A stretch of DNA of 64,000 nucleotides from contig NZ_JADQDR010000015.1 of NCBI RefSeq assembly GCF_015694705.1, positions 36,610 through 100,609 of the forward strand. The letters run 5' to 3'. This stretch comes from Pontibacter rufus. GTDB taxonomy: Bacteria; Bacteroidota; Bacteroidia; Cytophagales; Hymenobacteraceae. Below the pieces are notes generated by a model. That model was not told the DNA's origin. It did no database searches and was given only the letters and a program-made list of their open reading frames with translations. This document shows positions 9,549 to 17,594 of this stretch, piece after piece. Each line of letters starts with the position of its first letter. Position 1 is the first letter of the stretch. A program made the position numbers and the translations under genes.

Positions 9549-11009
9549 TTATATTTTAAGTAGTGTCTTTTTAAGTAAGTTCAAGTGGAAGTTGAGCTCG
9601 TTATTGTCAATTATAATAGATCTGTTTTCTCCATGATGAAATTCCTTTGTGTAGTCATTTAAGTTAATCAAGTCAGGAAGAATTGGCTTAAGGCCATATA
9701 ATGGTTCTGGTGAATTAGATTTACGTATTTTAGAAATTATGTCTCCTAACCAATCATTATTTTTTATAAACTCGAAATATTTTGTTTTTAACAGTGTTTC
9801 TAAAACTGGACGAATACATCTGATAACCTCTCTTCTATCATTTTCTGTTCTAACGGATTTCGTCTCAAATTCTATTATTGTTTGAAGGTCTTTTTTGTAG
9901 CCAGTTAAGGTCTCGAAATTGATATCATGTTCAGTTATAACACTCGAGTTGGAAACTTTTTCAATTTTTAAATTTAAAACACTCGTGAAGTCAAGTTTAT
10001 CTTTAATTGACTTTGCAAAATGGATATCGTGCGTTAATAGGAAAAATTGCTCACAATTTATTGCTACACTTGAGAGTAAATTGATTGTACTTGTTTTCCT
10101 TTCCTGGTCAAAACTCGATAACGGGTCATCAATTACAACAATTTTATTAGTCGTGCCAGAAATTTCAAGCTTAGCTAGAAAAAAACTTAAAGCTATTGCG
10201 TTTTTATCTCCTTCACTTAAAGAGAACTTCGCATTCCCAGTTTTCTTTGATAAATCGGGTGCCTTAAATCGTAATATTTTACCATTAATTTCAATGTTTA
10301 AGGATGGTTTTAATTTTTCAGCATCAAATGAAGGTTCGGGATTTATTAAACTATGTAGCCGAACGTGATTTGTAAATCTTGAAAGTATTTTATTTGTAAC
10401 TTGAATGTAGTTTTCAAAAATTGGTTGAGCATAAGCACTAAATTCACTAATTACTTTTTCGATGGCTTCACCATTTGTTTTGACGTTTGCTTTAGCTGTA
10501 TTAAGTAGACTCTTATCCTTGGCTTTTGATAATTCATGTTTTTTTAAATTTTTTAATAGGTGAGTTCTCTTTTTTAGAAGATTCCTGAATCGATTTCGTA
10601 ATCCAACTCCTTTGTCTCCTAGAGTTAGCTTCAATAAATTATCTGTGTTCTTTTCATTTGAAATAGAGCTCAGGAATAGAAAGTCCTCAATAAAATGGAT
10701 ATCGAAAATCTCAATATTTTTTATTTGAGTGCTCCACACTTTATCTTTATACTCTACTAAACCATTTGATTTAATCAGCAACTTTATGTTAGCAGGTTCA
10801 TTTCTATTGAACGATTGTTTCAATCGAATTAAGTCAGGTTTGTTCTTACTGATTGAATTCAGAATTGTAGCAAATGTTGTTTTCCCTGTCCCATTTGGAG
10901 CGTATAGAATGTTTATTTTACTAAAAACTCCATTCCATCCATTCCTAGAATGGGGAATGAAGTCTGTAAAAGTTCCAATATTCTTAATACTTATAATCTT
11001 CTCAATCAT
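9549..11009 (-). CDS. AAA-type ATPase (AAA_13/SMC-like), possible defence protein with HEPN-like C-terminus
   Basis: 486 residues from the ATG chosen at 11009 (MIEKIISIKNIGTF); an ATG four codons upstream is possible. An ABC/SMC-type ATPase is clear: Walker A APNGTGKT (residues 37-44), signature SLSEGDKNAIALSFFLAKLE (from 263), Walker B IVVIDDPLSSFD (about 289-300) and the switch LLTHD. The insert between the two halves is Lys-rich, helical and short. The C-terminal 100 residues carry R-x3-E (R400, E404) and FHHGEN (H458/459), which loosely recall the nuclease residues of PrrC/RloC-type anticodon nucleases; this is inference. Codon use is strongly AT-rich, unlike every neighbour, which suggests horizontal transfer. 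It is monocistronic, with no methylase, restriction gene or transposase beside it. Alternatives: an OLD-like or RecF-like repair ATPase. Confidence 0.8.
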   Translation of the reverse strand: MIEKIISIKNIGTFTDFIPHSRNGWNGVFSKINILYAPNGTGKTTFATILNSISKNKPDLIRLKQSFNRNEPANIKLLIKSNGLVEYKDKVWSTQIKNIEIFDIHFIEDFLFLSSISNEKNTDNLLKLTLGDKGVGLRNRFRNLLKKRTHLLKNLKKHELSKAKDKSLLNTAKANVKTNGEAIEKVISEFSAYAQPIFENYIQVTNKILSRFTNHVRLHSLINPEPSFDAEKLKPSLNIEINGKILRFKAPDLSKKTGNAKFSLSEGDKNAIALSFFLAKLEISGTTNKIVVIDDPLSSFDQERKTSTINLLSSVAINCEQFFLLTHDIHFAKSIKDKLDFTSVLNLKIEKVSNSSVITEHDINFETLTGYKKDLQTIIEFETKSVRTENDRREVIRCIRPVLETLLKTKYFEFIKNNDWLGDIISKIRKSNSPEPLYGLKPILPDLINLNDYTKEFHHGENRSIIIDNNELNFHLNLLKKTLLKI

Positions 11010-11167
11010 AGTTGCAGCCAACGTAGTGCTAAACGGAATTATTCCTGCTATACTACCGAATATAACGAGACAAACGGAAGTGCATTAATGAATATACTAT
11101 ACAGGTAGTAGTTAAGAAGTTCCATAAAGGTTTAACCTCATTCCTGCCCTAATTTAGCAAAACAATT

Positions 11168-12040
11168 TTACTGTCCTTTGCCGCGCATCTGCTTTTCCAT
11201 GGCGTCCCATAGCTCCTGCGGCACCTGGTCGAAGCTGTTGAACTCGCCGGCGCCATACAGCCACTCGCCGCCATCTATGGTTACTACTTCGCCGTTCACA
11301 AACGAGGCATAATCTGATACCAGGTAGGCGGCCAGGTTCGCCAGTTCCTGGTGCTCCCCGAAGCGGCCTACGGGGATGCGCTTCAAGGGGTCCAGCGTGT
11401 CGGTTAGCTGTTTCGGAAACAGGCGCGTCCAGGCACCCTCTGTAGGGAAGGGGCCGGGCGCAATGGCATTGGAGCGGATGCCATACTTGGCCCACTCCGA
11501 AGCCAGCGAGCGCGTGAGCGCCAGCACGCCTGCTTTGGCACAAGCCGAAGGCACCACGTAGCCGGAGCCCGTCCAGGCATACGTCGTGACGATGTTGAGT
11601 ATAGCCGCCTGTTGCTTTTGTGCAATCCAGTGCTTGCCCAGCGCCAGCGTGCAGTTGTAGCTGCCTTTCAGCACAATATCCGTTATCACATCAAAAGCTT
11701 TGTGGCTCAGCCGCTCGGTAGGGCTCACAAAATTCCCGGCGGCATTGTTCACCAGCACATCCACACGGCCAAACTTATCGAGCGCAGCTTGTAGTACCGC
11801 CTCCACCTCGTTATACTTGCGCACATCGCAGGCCAGGGGCAGCACCTGGCCGCCTGTTTCCTGGGCCAATTCCCGGGCGGTTTGTTCCAGCACCTCCATT
11901 TTCCGGCTGCAGATAATGGCATTGGCGCCAAGCTCCAGAAAATATTTTACCATCGACCGGCCCAGGCCTGTACCGCCACCTGTTACGAGTATGGTTTTAC
12001 CTTTCAGGGCGCCTTCTTTCAACATAGGTTCTGCTTTCAT
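11168..12040 (-). CDS. SDR oxidoreductase, 2,4-dienoyl-CoA reductase type
   Basis: 290-residue Rossmann-fold enzyme predicted to reduce 2,4-dienoyl-CoA with NADPH during beta-oxidation of polyunsaturated fatty acids. It has the cofactor motif TGGGTGLG (about residues 21-28) and NNAAGNF. Instead of the classical YxxxK catalytic pair it reads VVPSACAKAGV, with the Lys kept and the Tyr replaced by Ser, as in mitochondrial and bacterial 2,4-dienoyl-CoA reductases. The segment IRSNAIAPGPFPTEGAWTRL and the C-terminal LAAYLVSDYASFVNGEV also match that subfamily. No other beta-oxidation gene is adjacent. A related enoyl reductase role cannot be excluded. Confidence 0.85.
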   Translation of the reverse strand: MKAEPMLKEGALKGKTILVTGGGTGLGRSMVKYFLELGANAIICSRKMEVLEQTARELAQETGGQVLPLACDVRKYNEVEAVLQAALDKFGRVDVLVNNAAGNFVSPTERLSHKAFDVITDIVLKGSYNCTLALGKHWIAQKQQAAILNIVTTYAWTGSGYVVPSACAKAGVLALTRSLASEWAKYGIRSNAIAPGPFPTEGAWTRLFPKQLTDTLDPLKRIPVGRFGEHQELANLAAYLVSDYASFVNGEVVTIDGGEWLYGAGEFNSFDQVPQELWDAMEKQMRGKGQ

Positions 12041-12243
12041 AAGTATAAATCGTTATAAAGGTATAAGGGGCATTGCGCCGGCGGAAGCAACAAAGTATAA
12101 AGTTGATTCAGGAAACGCTTCTGCTTACAAATGGTAAAAACCGAAAGCTATTTCTGGAAAATATTTTAATTACAGGCTATATTTTTTCTGATTACGAAAG
12201 TATAAGTTTAATGATTTTTATCTTGAACTAAACCATTTTACTG

Positions 12244-12669
12244 ATGAGAAACATGAGCAAAGAGGAATTGCAGCAAGAGCTGATGTCAGTGGCAGGCGGA
12301 CTGCTGCTAAAAAGTGAAATTGAAGCACCTTTTGAATTTGTTTACTACAGTTTGCGGCCCGGACAGCAGTTTGCCCCAGAAACTGTGGCCGAATGGGCCG
12401 GCAAGCCCGCCGGAATGGCCGTGGACACAAAGAACCCGGAGGCATTCAGAAATAAAATCAAAGGCATTGTTCCCGTGGGCGCCACCTCCGGCGATACCTC
12501 CAGCCTGTACCAGCAACTGGCCGCTAAGCTCAACGAGTTGCTGGATGACGTGCAGGTTTACAGCATCACACAGATAGGAACGGAAGTATACATGCTGGGC
12601 AAAACCGGCACCGGAGCGTATGCAGGACTGAGAACAATGGCTATGATTGATGAGGCCACCATCGATTAA
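12244..12669 (+). CDS. Nuclease A inhibitor-like protein (NuiA family)
   Basis: 141 residues, small cytoplasmic protein. It resembles the Anabaena NuiA protein, which binds and inhibits the sugar-non-specific nuclease NucA. Shared features are GLLLKSEIEAPFEF near residues 20-33, a central variable region, and the C-terminal block VYSITQIGTEVYMLGKTG followed by YAGLRTMAM. Start could be Met1 or Met4 (MSKEE). It stands alone between the divergent dienoyl-CoA reductase gene and the convergent CrtI-like pseudogene. No NucA-type nuclease is encoded in the window, so its partner is unknown. Function as an actual inhibitor is inferred from the family. Confidence 0.75.
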   Translation: MRNMSKEELQQELMSVAGGLLLKSEIEAPFEFVYYSLRPGQQFAPETVAEWAGKPAGMAVDTKNPEAFRNKIKGIVPVGATSGDTSSLYQQLAAKLNELLDDVQVYSITQIGTEVYMLGKTGTGAYAGLRTMAMIDEATID

Positions 12670-12803
12670 AAGCATTTTATACCTGAGAAGCGTCGTAGTT
12701 TTAACCAGTTATACCGGAAGTGCGGGGCAAAGAACAGCGCCTGAAAGGCTGGTCAGGAGTTGCAGGTTTTATGTGCTGGTGCCGGGATTCCTTTCCGTTA
12801 TAC

Positions 12804-14253
12804 TTACAGCTGATCCTGCACAAGTTTACGGGCTGCAATAATGCCGCTCAGGCAAACACCGGGAATGCCCTGGCCGGGGTATACGGTATCGCCGCAGACA
12901 TAAGCGCCCCAGTGATCGAGCCGGGCGTCTTTCATTTGCCAGGGTTTGATGTGCCGGTACTGCGGATACCCGCCCACGGCGCCATAGGCCCGGTGCGTCC
13001 AGAAATTCCAGGCACCTGGTGTTGCGCCCTGCTTATACTTTATGTCTTCCATTCTGATAAGTCCGCGGTTTGCCAGCACGCGGCAGATGGCTTCTTCAAG
13101 CACCGCTTTCTGCCCGATGTAGTTGATTGCCGGGTCCGGCACATGTGTGCTGATGGCCGCCACCACCTCCCCTGCCGGCGCCCGTTGCCTGTCGCTGTTA
13201 TGGCTAAAGCTGATGAAAATGCTTCTGCTCCCGATGAGGGGCAATCCGCCGGCCACATGCACCTGGTGGTGCAGCACCTCCGGGGACTTTTGCTGCAGCA
13301 CCAGCCCCATCGTAAAAGCGCCGTTCAGCATCCCGGAAGGCAACACATACTTTTGCAACTTCTGCTGAACTGATTTATTCTGAAACAGCGCCAGGGTATT
13401 GTTCAGGGGAATACCGCTGATAACAAACCGGCTATCGAAGCTTCCTTTTGCTGTGGTGGTGCGGTAACCGGTTTCCGTTGTTTCGATGGCTGTTACCTGC
13501 TGCCCGTACTTTACTTCGGAGCCTTGTGCTTTGATGTAATTTACCACAGGCTTCACCATATTTATCAGGCCGCCGGGCACATAGTAGTTGCCGTACAAAG
13601 TATAGCACAAAGCCGTAGCGCCAAACAGTTCGTTTACCTGGTGCAGGTGGTTTTGCGCCGTAATCAGCAGTTGCTCGTTCACGAAATCAACAAAAAGTTT
13701 GTTTTGCAGGAGGCCATACCTGTGTAGCATATCCTGCATGGTGCGGAAGGCGGCGGGCAGCAGTTAACTGTGCCGGTCGTGCATTTACGGCTGCATGCAA
13801 CAAATCTCTGAGGTTTGAAAAAGGGAAATTCTGCTGCTGCAGCGAAGTGCGCCATATCTGTTGGCTGATTTTGTAGCAATGTTCCCAGAAAGGCCGCTGG
13901 TTATACTTGCCGAAAACACGCTCCGCCTCTGCAATCCAATCGTCCGACTGCGGGTAGCGCGTCAGCAGTTGTCCATCGGGTAGATGCACCTGCATCGGTA
14001 TTTCCAGCTTTATGACCGGCAGTTCTATCCCTGTTTCATCCAGCAGGTAATGCAGCGGCATGTGTGCATCGAGCCCCACCAGCGTGGTTGCACCTGTTTC
14101 AAACCGGTAGCCCTTTCTTTTATAAGACGAGGCACAACCGCCGGGATATTTTGCCTGTTCCAGCACGCAAATGTGCAGCCCGCACTTTGCCAGCAGCGCC
14201 GCGGCCGTCAGCGAACCGAAACCGGACCCGGTTATCACCACATCATACTTCAT
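12804..14253 (-). pseudogene. CrtI/phytoene desaturase-like FAD oxidoreductase, split by a frameshift
   Basis: Two overlapping frames give the N-terminal and C-terminal parts of one flavoprotein. The N-part (from 14253) has the dinucleotide-binding motif VVITGSGFGSLTAAALLAK and the PGGCASSYKRKGYRFETGAT segment typical of CrtI-like desaturases and isomerases. The C-part ends with the FAD-contact motif CGDTVYPGQGIPGVCLSGI. The whole interval is 1450 bases, one more than a multiple of three. The frames switch within the GC-rich run GGCGGCGGGC (13749-13758, plus strand); removing one base would restore a 482-residue protein, the usual family length. This is either a true inactivation, a sequencing error in a GC run, or less likely a programmed shift. 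If intact it would act in carotenoid or retinoid-like redox chemistry. Confidence 0.85.
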
Positions 14254-14353
14254 TTATGCGTTACTTTACAGCTCCCAGTATAAAGATAGTTTTAACAGAA
14301 CTGCAGCAGATTTGTTGAAGCTGTAAACCTTAAAAGATCAGAAAAGAAGCACG

Positions 14354-15181
14354 ATGATTGAAATGGCGGACATAAGCATTATGGGCTGCGGCTGGCTTGG
14401 CCTGCCGCTGGCCGAAAGACTGGTACAGGCAGGATACCGCGTAAACGGTTCCACTACATCTCCCGAAAAGCTACCTATGCTGCAACAGCAGGGCATTCGC
14501 CCGTTCTGCATCAATTTGCAGGAGGAGCAGTATGACAAAGAGGTGTTGATGACTTTTCTGCAGGCCAAAGTGCTGGTGCTCAACATTCCGCCGCGCCTGC
14601 GTGCCGATGGCGGCGAAGCTTACCTCGGCCAGATGCACCTGCTCCTGAAAGCGCTGCGCAATGCTCCGGTGAACCGCATCTTGTTTGTTTCCTCTACTGC
14701 CATTTACCTGGATCTGAACCGTATTGTGACAGAAGAAGACATTGTTTTCACCAAAGAACAACAGCCCGGCAACTTGCTGCTGCAGGCCGAGAATCTTTTC
14801 TGTGAGCGCGAAGACTGGATAACGACTGTCGTACGGTTTGGCGGGCTGGTAGGTGGCAGCCGGCAGCCGGGCCGCTTTATGGCCGGTAAAAAGAACGTGC
14901 CCAACGGGGATGCTCCCGTCAACCTGATTCACCTGGATGACTGCGTAGCCATACTGGAGCGCCTGCTGACGCAGCAGCAATGGGGACAGGTATACAATGC
15001 CTGCGCCGACGAGCACCCGCTGCGGAAGACATTTTATACAAAGGCCGCTGAAGCGCTTGGGCTTGAGCCGCCTGAGTTTGCAGACATGGAAAAAACCGCT
15101 TTCAAGCTTATCAAGAGCCAGAAACTGAAAGACGACCTCGCCTATGCCTTTATACACCCCGACCCCATGGCATTCTTTTAG
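14354..15181 (+). CDS. NAD-dependent epimerase/dehydratase-like SDR (YeeZ-like)
   Basis: 275-residue Rossmann-fold protein of the extended SDR type. The N-terminus carries a GxGxxG-type dinucleotide motif (GCGWLGLPLAERLV). Later segments include LVLNIPPRLRA, ILFVSSTAIY (the strand with the SDR serine), TTVVRFGGLVGG and NLIHLDDCV, all found in the YeeZ/NAD-epimerase group. The canonical YxxxK Tyr is not obvious; the position is occupied by LLLQAENLF, so classic dehydrogenase activity is uncertain. Start could be Met1 or Met4. It is divergent from the CrtI-like pseudogene, with 100 bases between, and lies 128 bases before an HI0933-like flavoprotein. Substrate unknown. Confidence 0.8.
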   Translation: MIEMADISIMGCGWLGLPLAERLVQAGYRVNGSTTSPEKLPMLQQQGIRPFCINLQEEQYDKEVLMTFLQAKVLVLNIPPRLRADGGEAYLGQMHLLLKALRNAPVNRILFVSSTAIYLDLNRIVTEEDIVFTKEQQPGNLLLQAENLFCEREDWITTVVRFGGLVGGSRQPGRFMAGKKNVPNGDAPVNLIHLDDCVAILERLLTQQQWGQVYNACADEHPLRKTFYTKAAEALGLEPPEFADMEKTAFKLIKSQKLKDDLAYAFIHPDPMAFF

Positions 15182-15190
15182 TACCTTTGC
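15182..15190 (+). promoter_or_regulatory. Possible Bacteroidota -7 element
   Basis: TACCTTTGC matches the TAnnTTTG element used by the Bacteroidota housekeeping sigma factor and sits about 120 bases before the HI0933-like gene. No TTTG -33 element is seen at the usual spacing, so this is weak. Confidence 0.3.
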
Positions 15191-15309
15191 CAGCTAAAAG
15201 GCAGCTTGTCTATATGGCTGAATGGTTGCTTCCGGCTCCATGCATTTAACGGAAATTAAACTATTCAACCATTATCCTTTAACAGTCAAACAATTTAGCA
15301 ATTAACTAC

Positions 15310-16575
15310 ATGAAAGTAATGGTAATTGGCGGCGGTGCGGCCGGCTTTTTCGGGGCGATTGCCTGTGCCCGTTCCAACGCGGCGGCACAGGTGCTGTTGC
15401 TCGAAAAATCGAACAAGTTGCTTGCAAAAGTGCGTATTTCGGGTGGCGGGCGCTGTAATGTCACGCACCAATGCTTTGTGCCCTCTATACTTGCCCAACA
15501 TTACCCCCGGGGTGCCCGGCAACTCAAAGAAGCTTTTAAATCCTTTGGCGCTGCAGAAACAGTTGATTGGTTTGCACAGCGGGGCGTGCCACTAAAGGCG
15601 GAAGCCGATGGCCGCATGTTTCCGGTTACTGACAATTCGGAGACGATTGTAAACTGCCTGTTGCAGGAGGCCAGGAAAGCAGGCATACAGGTAAGAACCG
15701 GTGCCGGCGTAACGCGTGTTGAGCCTGTTACAAAAGCCGATCACACCGAGTTTATACTTCACCTCAGTACAGGTGAGCGCATTATGGCTGATAAGGCGCT
15801 GGTGAGCACCGGCGGCAATCCGAAAGATACAGGCTATGACTGGCTGCGGGCACTGGGGCATGCGGTAAAAGCGCCCGTGCCCTCCTTGTTTACGTTTAAC
15901 GTGCCGGGCTCCCCCCTCCTGGATCTCCAGGGTGTTTCGGTGCCGAAAGCGAAGGTGCAGGTGGCCGGTCAGAAACTGGCCTACGAAGGCCCGCTGCTGA
16001 TTACGCACTGGGGCTACAGCGGACCGGCCGTGCTGAAACTCTCAGCCTGGGGCGCCCGCCTTTTTCATGATCTCGGCTATACTTTCACCGCACTCATCAG
16101 CTGGGTACCGGACTATACTGAGGAAACTTTGCGGGAGCAGCTGCAACATTACCGGCAGGCACATCCTAAAAAAGTCGTCAGTACCAATACCCTCTTCGGG
16201 CTGCCGCAACGGCTGTGGAAAAGCCTGACGCAACTGGCTGAAATTCCGGCGGAGCTGCGTTGGGCAGATTTGCCCGCCAGAAATACCAATAAGCTGGTAG
16301 AAGCGCTGCTGCGCATGCCTGTGGATGTGAAAGGCAAAACAACTTTTAAGGAAGAATTTGTAACCTGCGGCGGCATCGATCTGGCCCAGATAAACATGCG
16401 CACCATGGAAAGCCGCCTGCAACCCGGTTTATACTTTGCCGGCGAGGTGCTCGATATCGACGGCATCACGGGAGGGTTCAATTTCCAGGCTGCCTGGACG
16501 ACAGGCTATCTGGCCGGCACTTCGATGGCTGCCGCTACCATCGGAAATGTGGCTGGTAACAAAAATGCTTTGTAA
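15310..16575 (+). CDS. HI0933/BaiN-like NAD(P)/FAD-dependent oxidoreductase
   Basis: 421-residue flavoprotein of the HI0933 (YhiN/BaiN) family, which is widespread and mostly of unknown substrate. It opens with the FAD-binding motif VMVIGGGAAGFFGAI, followed by the family signatures KVRISGGGRCNVTH, GRMFPVTDNSETIV and TGGNPKDTGYDWLRALGH. The middle contains LLITHWGYSGPAVLKLSAWGAR, and the C-terminus closes with GLYFAGEVLDIDGITGGFNFQAAW, which rebinds FAD. Length and motif order are complete. It lies 128 bases after the YeeZ-like gene and 38 bases before the DUF2383 gene, so partial co-transcription is possible. Confidence 0.93.
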   Translation: MKVMVIGGGAAGFFGAIACARSNAAAQVLLLEKSNKLLAKVRISGGGRCNVTHQCFVPSILAQHYPRGARQLKEAFKSFGAAETVDWFAQRGVPLKAEADGRMFPVTDNSETIVNCLLQEARKAGIQVRTGAGVTRVEPVTKADHTEFILHLSTGERIMADKALVSTGGNPKDTGYDWLRALGHAVKAPVPSLFTFNVPGSPLLDLQGVSVPKAKVQVAGQKLAYEGPLLITHWGYSGPAVLKLSAWGARLFHDLGYTFTALISWVPDYTEETLREQLQHYRQAHPKKVVSTNTLFGLPQRLWKSLTQLAEIPAELRWADLPARNTNKLVEALLRMPVDVKGKTTFKEEFVTCGGIDLAQINMRTMESRLQPGLYFAGEVLDIDGITGGFNFQAAWTTGYLAGTSMAAATIGNVAGNKNAL

Positions 16576-16613
16576 TCAGTATTAAAGCATAAGATCATTC
16601 AAAAAATAAAACT

Positions 16614-17066
16614 ATGACAATTAATAAGGAATTATACTCGACAGTTCATCATCTCATCGAAAGATGCAAGGATGGTGCAAAAGGCTACCTTACAGCTTCT
16701 GAAGACATTGAAGACAAAGACCTGAAGGACTTGTTCAAGAAGTATGCCGTGCAGCGCGACAGCATGATTACGGAGTTGCAGGACCAGCTAACGAAAATGG
16801 GCCATGCGGACGATGAGTCGAGCTCTATTGAGGGAACGGTGCACCGCGCCTGGATCGACATTAAATCGGCGCTATCTTCTAAAGACAGAAAGCGCGTGCT
16901 GGAAGAGTGTGAGCGCGGTGAAGACTATGCCGTAAAAGCTTACCAGGAAGCCTTGAAAAAAGATTTACCCGGCACTTTAAAACAGATAATAGAACAGCAG
17001 TACAGCGACGTGAAAAACGCCCACGACCACATCCGCTCTTTGCGCGATGCAGCCAGAAACGCATAA
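16614..17066 (+). CDS. DUF2383 ferritin-like four-helix protein (PA2169 family)
   Basis: 150 residues, almost entirely helical, no signal peptide. It matches the PA2169/DUF2383 family of ferritin-like four-helix bundles: LYSTVHHLIERCKDGAKGYL (helix 1), DLKDLFKKYAVQRDSMITEL (helix 2), VHRAWIDIKSALSS (helix 3) and a final helix containing QQYSDVKNAHDHIRSLRDAA. Conserved Glu, Asp and His residues could bind metal, but a complete di-iron site is not evident. Members are often stress-induced; the biochemical role is unknown. A strong terminator follows 27 bases after the stop codon. Confidence 0.88.
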   Translation: MTINKELYSTVHHLIERCKDGAKGYLTASEDIEDKDLKDLFKKYAVQRDSMITELQDQLTKMGHADDESSSIEGTVHRAWIDIKSALSSKDRKRVLEECERGEDYAVKAYQEALKKDLPGTLKQIIEQQYSDVKNAHDHIRSLRDAARNA

Positions 17067-17093
17067 TACTTTTGGCATAGTCATAACAACAAT

Positions 17094-17119
17094 AAAAAGG
17101 AGCTCCGGCTCCTTTTTTT
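17094..17119 (+). terminator. Terminator after DUF2383 gene
   Basis: Ten-base-pair stem (AAAAAGGAGC with GCTCCTTTTT), 4-base loop TCCG, ending in a run of seven T. Confidence 0.92.
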
Positions 17120-17489
17120 GTGTCTGATGCTTTGCCTGTGGGTCAAAAATAAAGTAGTTTTTAGCAGGCAACAAAGTTGTTAAGCCTATTTACCCCGGCG
17201 AATCAGAAGTTACAGATTCAACGAAGGTTTGTGTAGCATTGCTAAGCAAGTATGATGAGGGCTTGTCTCCGCTGGTGCGAGCTTGTAGCTCGTACCTTTT
17301 CCTGCAGATGTATGAGTACGAGCTACAAGCTCGCACTAGCAAGATATATTATGCAGCAAGTATATAACTTGCTGGTGCCAAGTACAGGTAGTTAGAGACA
17401 GCCTTTTATGAGAATTGCAAATCCGGTAAAATGTATAATGAGACGAAGGGGAGCTATACTTTCATAAAGAACAAAATGCCGCAAAAACA
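17120..17489. other. Gene-free stretch holding a REP-like palindrome
   Basis: Between the DUF2383 terminator and the helicase terminator there is no gene. The region holds the inverted repeat listed separately (17271-17340), plus two heptamers of the AAGTATA/TATACTT motif (near 17360 and 17454). I see no RNA gene. Confidence 0.6.
17271..17340. repeat. REP-like inverted repeat, 25-base arms
   Basis: Left arm 17271-17295 and right arm 17316-17340 are complementary over 25 bases with one mismatch, around a 20-base spacer. The core reads GCGAGCTTGTAGCTCGTAC and is itself partly palindromic (GAGCT/AGCTC). No T-run follows, so it is not a terminator for either flanking gene. The form suits a REP or MITE-type element dispersed by a REP-associated tyrosine transposase, but no second copy lies in this window. 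Confidence 0.7.
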
Positions 17490-17518
17490 AAAAGGCCGAC
17501 GTTTCAAGCCGGCCTTTT
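17490..17518 (-). terminator. Terminator of the DeaD-like helicase gene
   Basis: Nine-base-pair GC-rich stem (AAAAGGCCG with CGGCCTTTT) with an 11-base loop. Read on the minus strand it lies about 75 bases after the helicase stop codon and ends in T-rich sequence. Confidence 0.75.
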
Positions 17519-17594
17519 CTTACAATTTCAGAAGCTTTTTATACTTCCTTTTGTATAGTTGATTATACGTGCCTCTGCAGCTGAGGTTGCAAAA

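Noticed and set aside
9421..9560. attC-like or cassette boundary beside the AAA-ATPase gene
   Set aside because: Short words (CCTAACGTTTCGG, GCTAAACG, GTTGGCTG) look suggestive, but I could not build a proper attC structure with both core sites, and no integron integrase is present.
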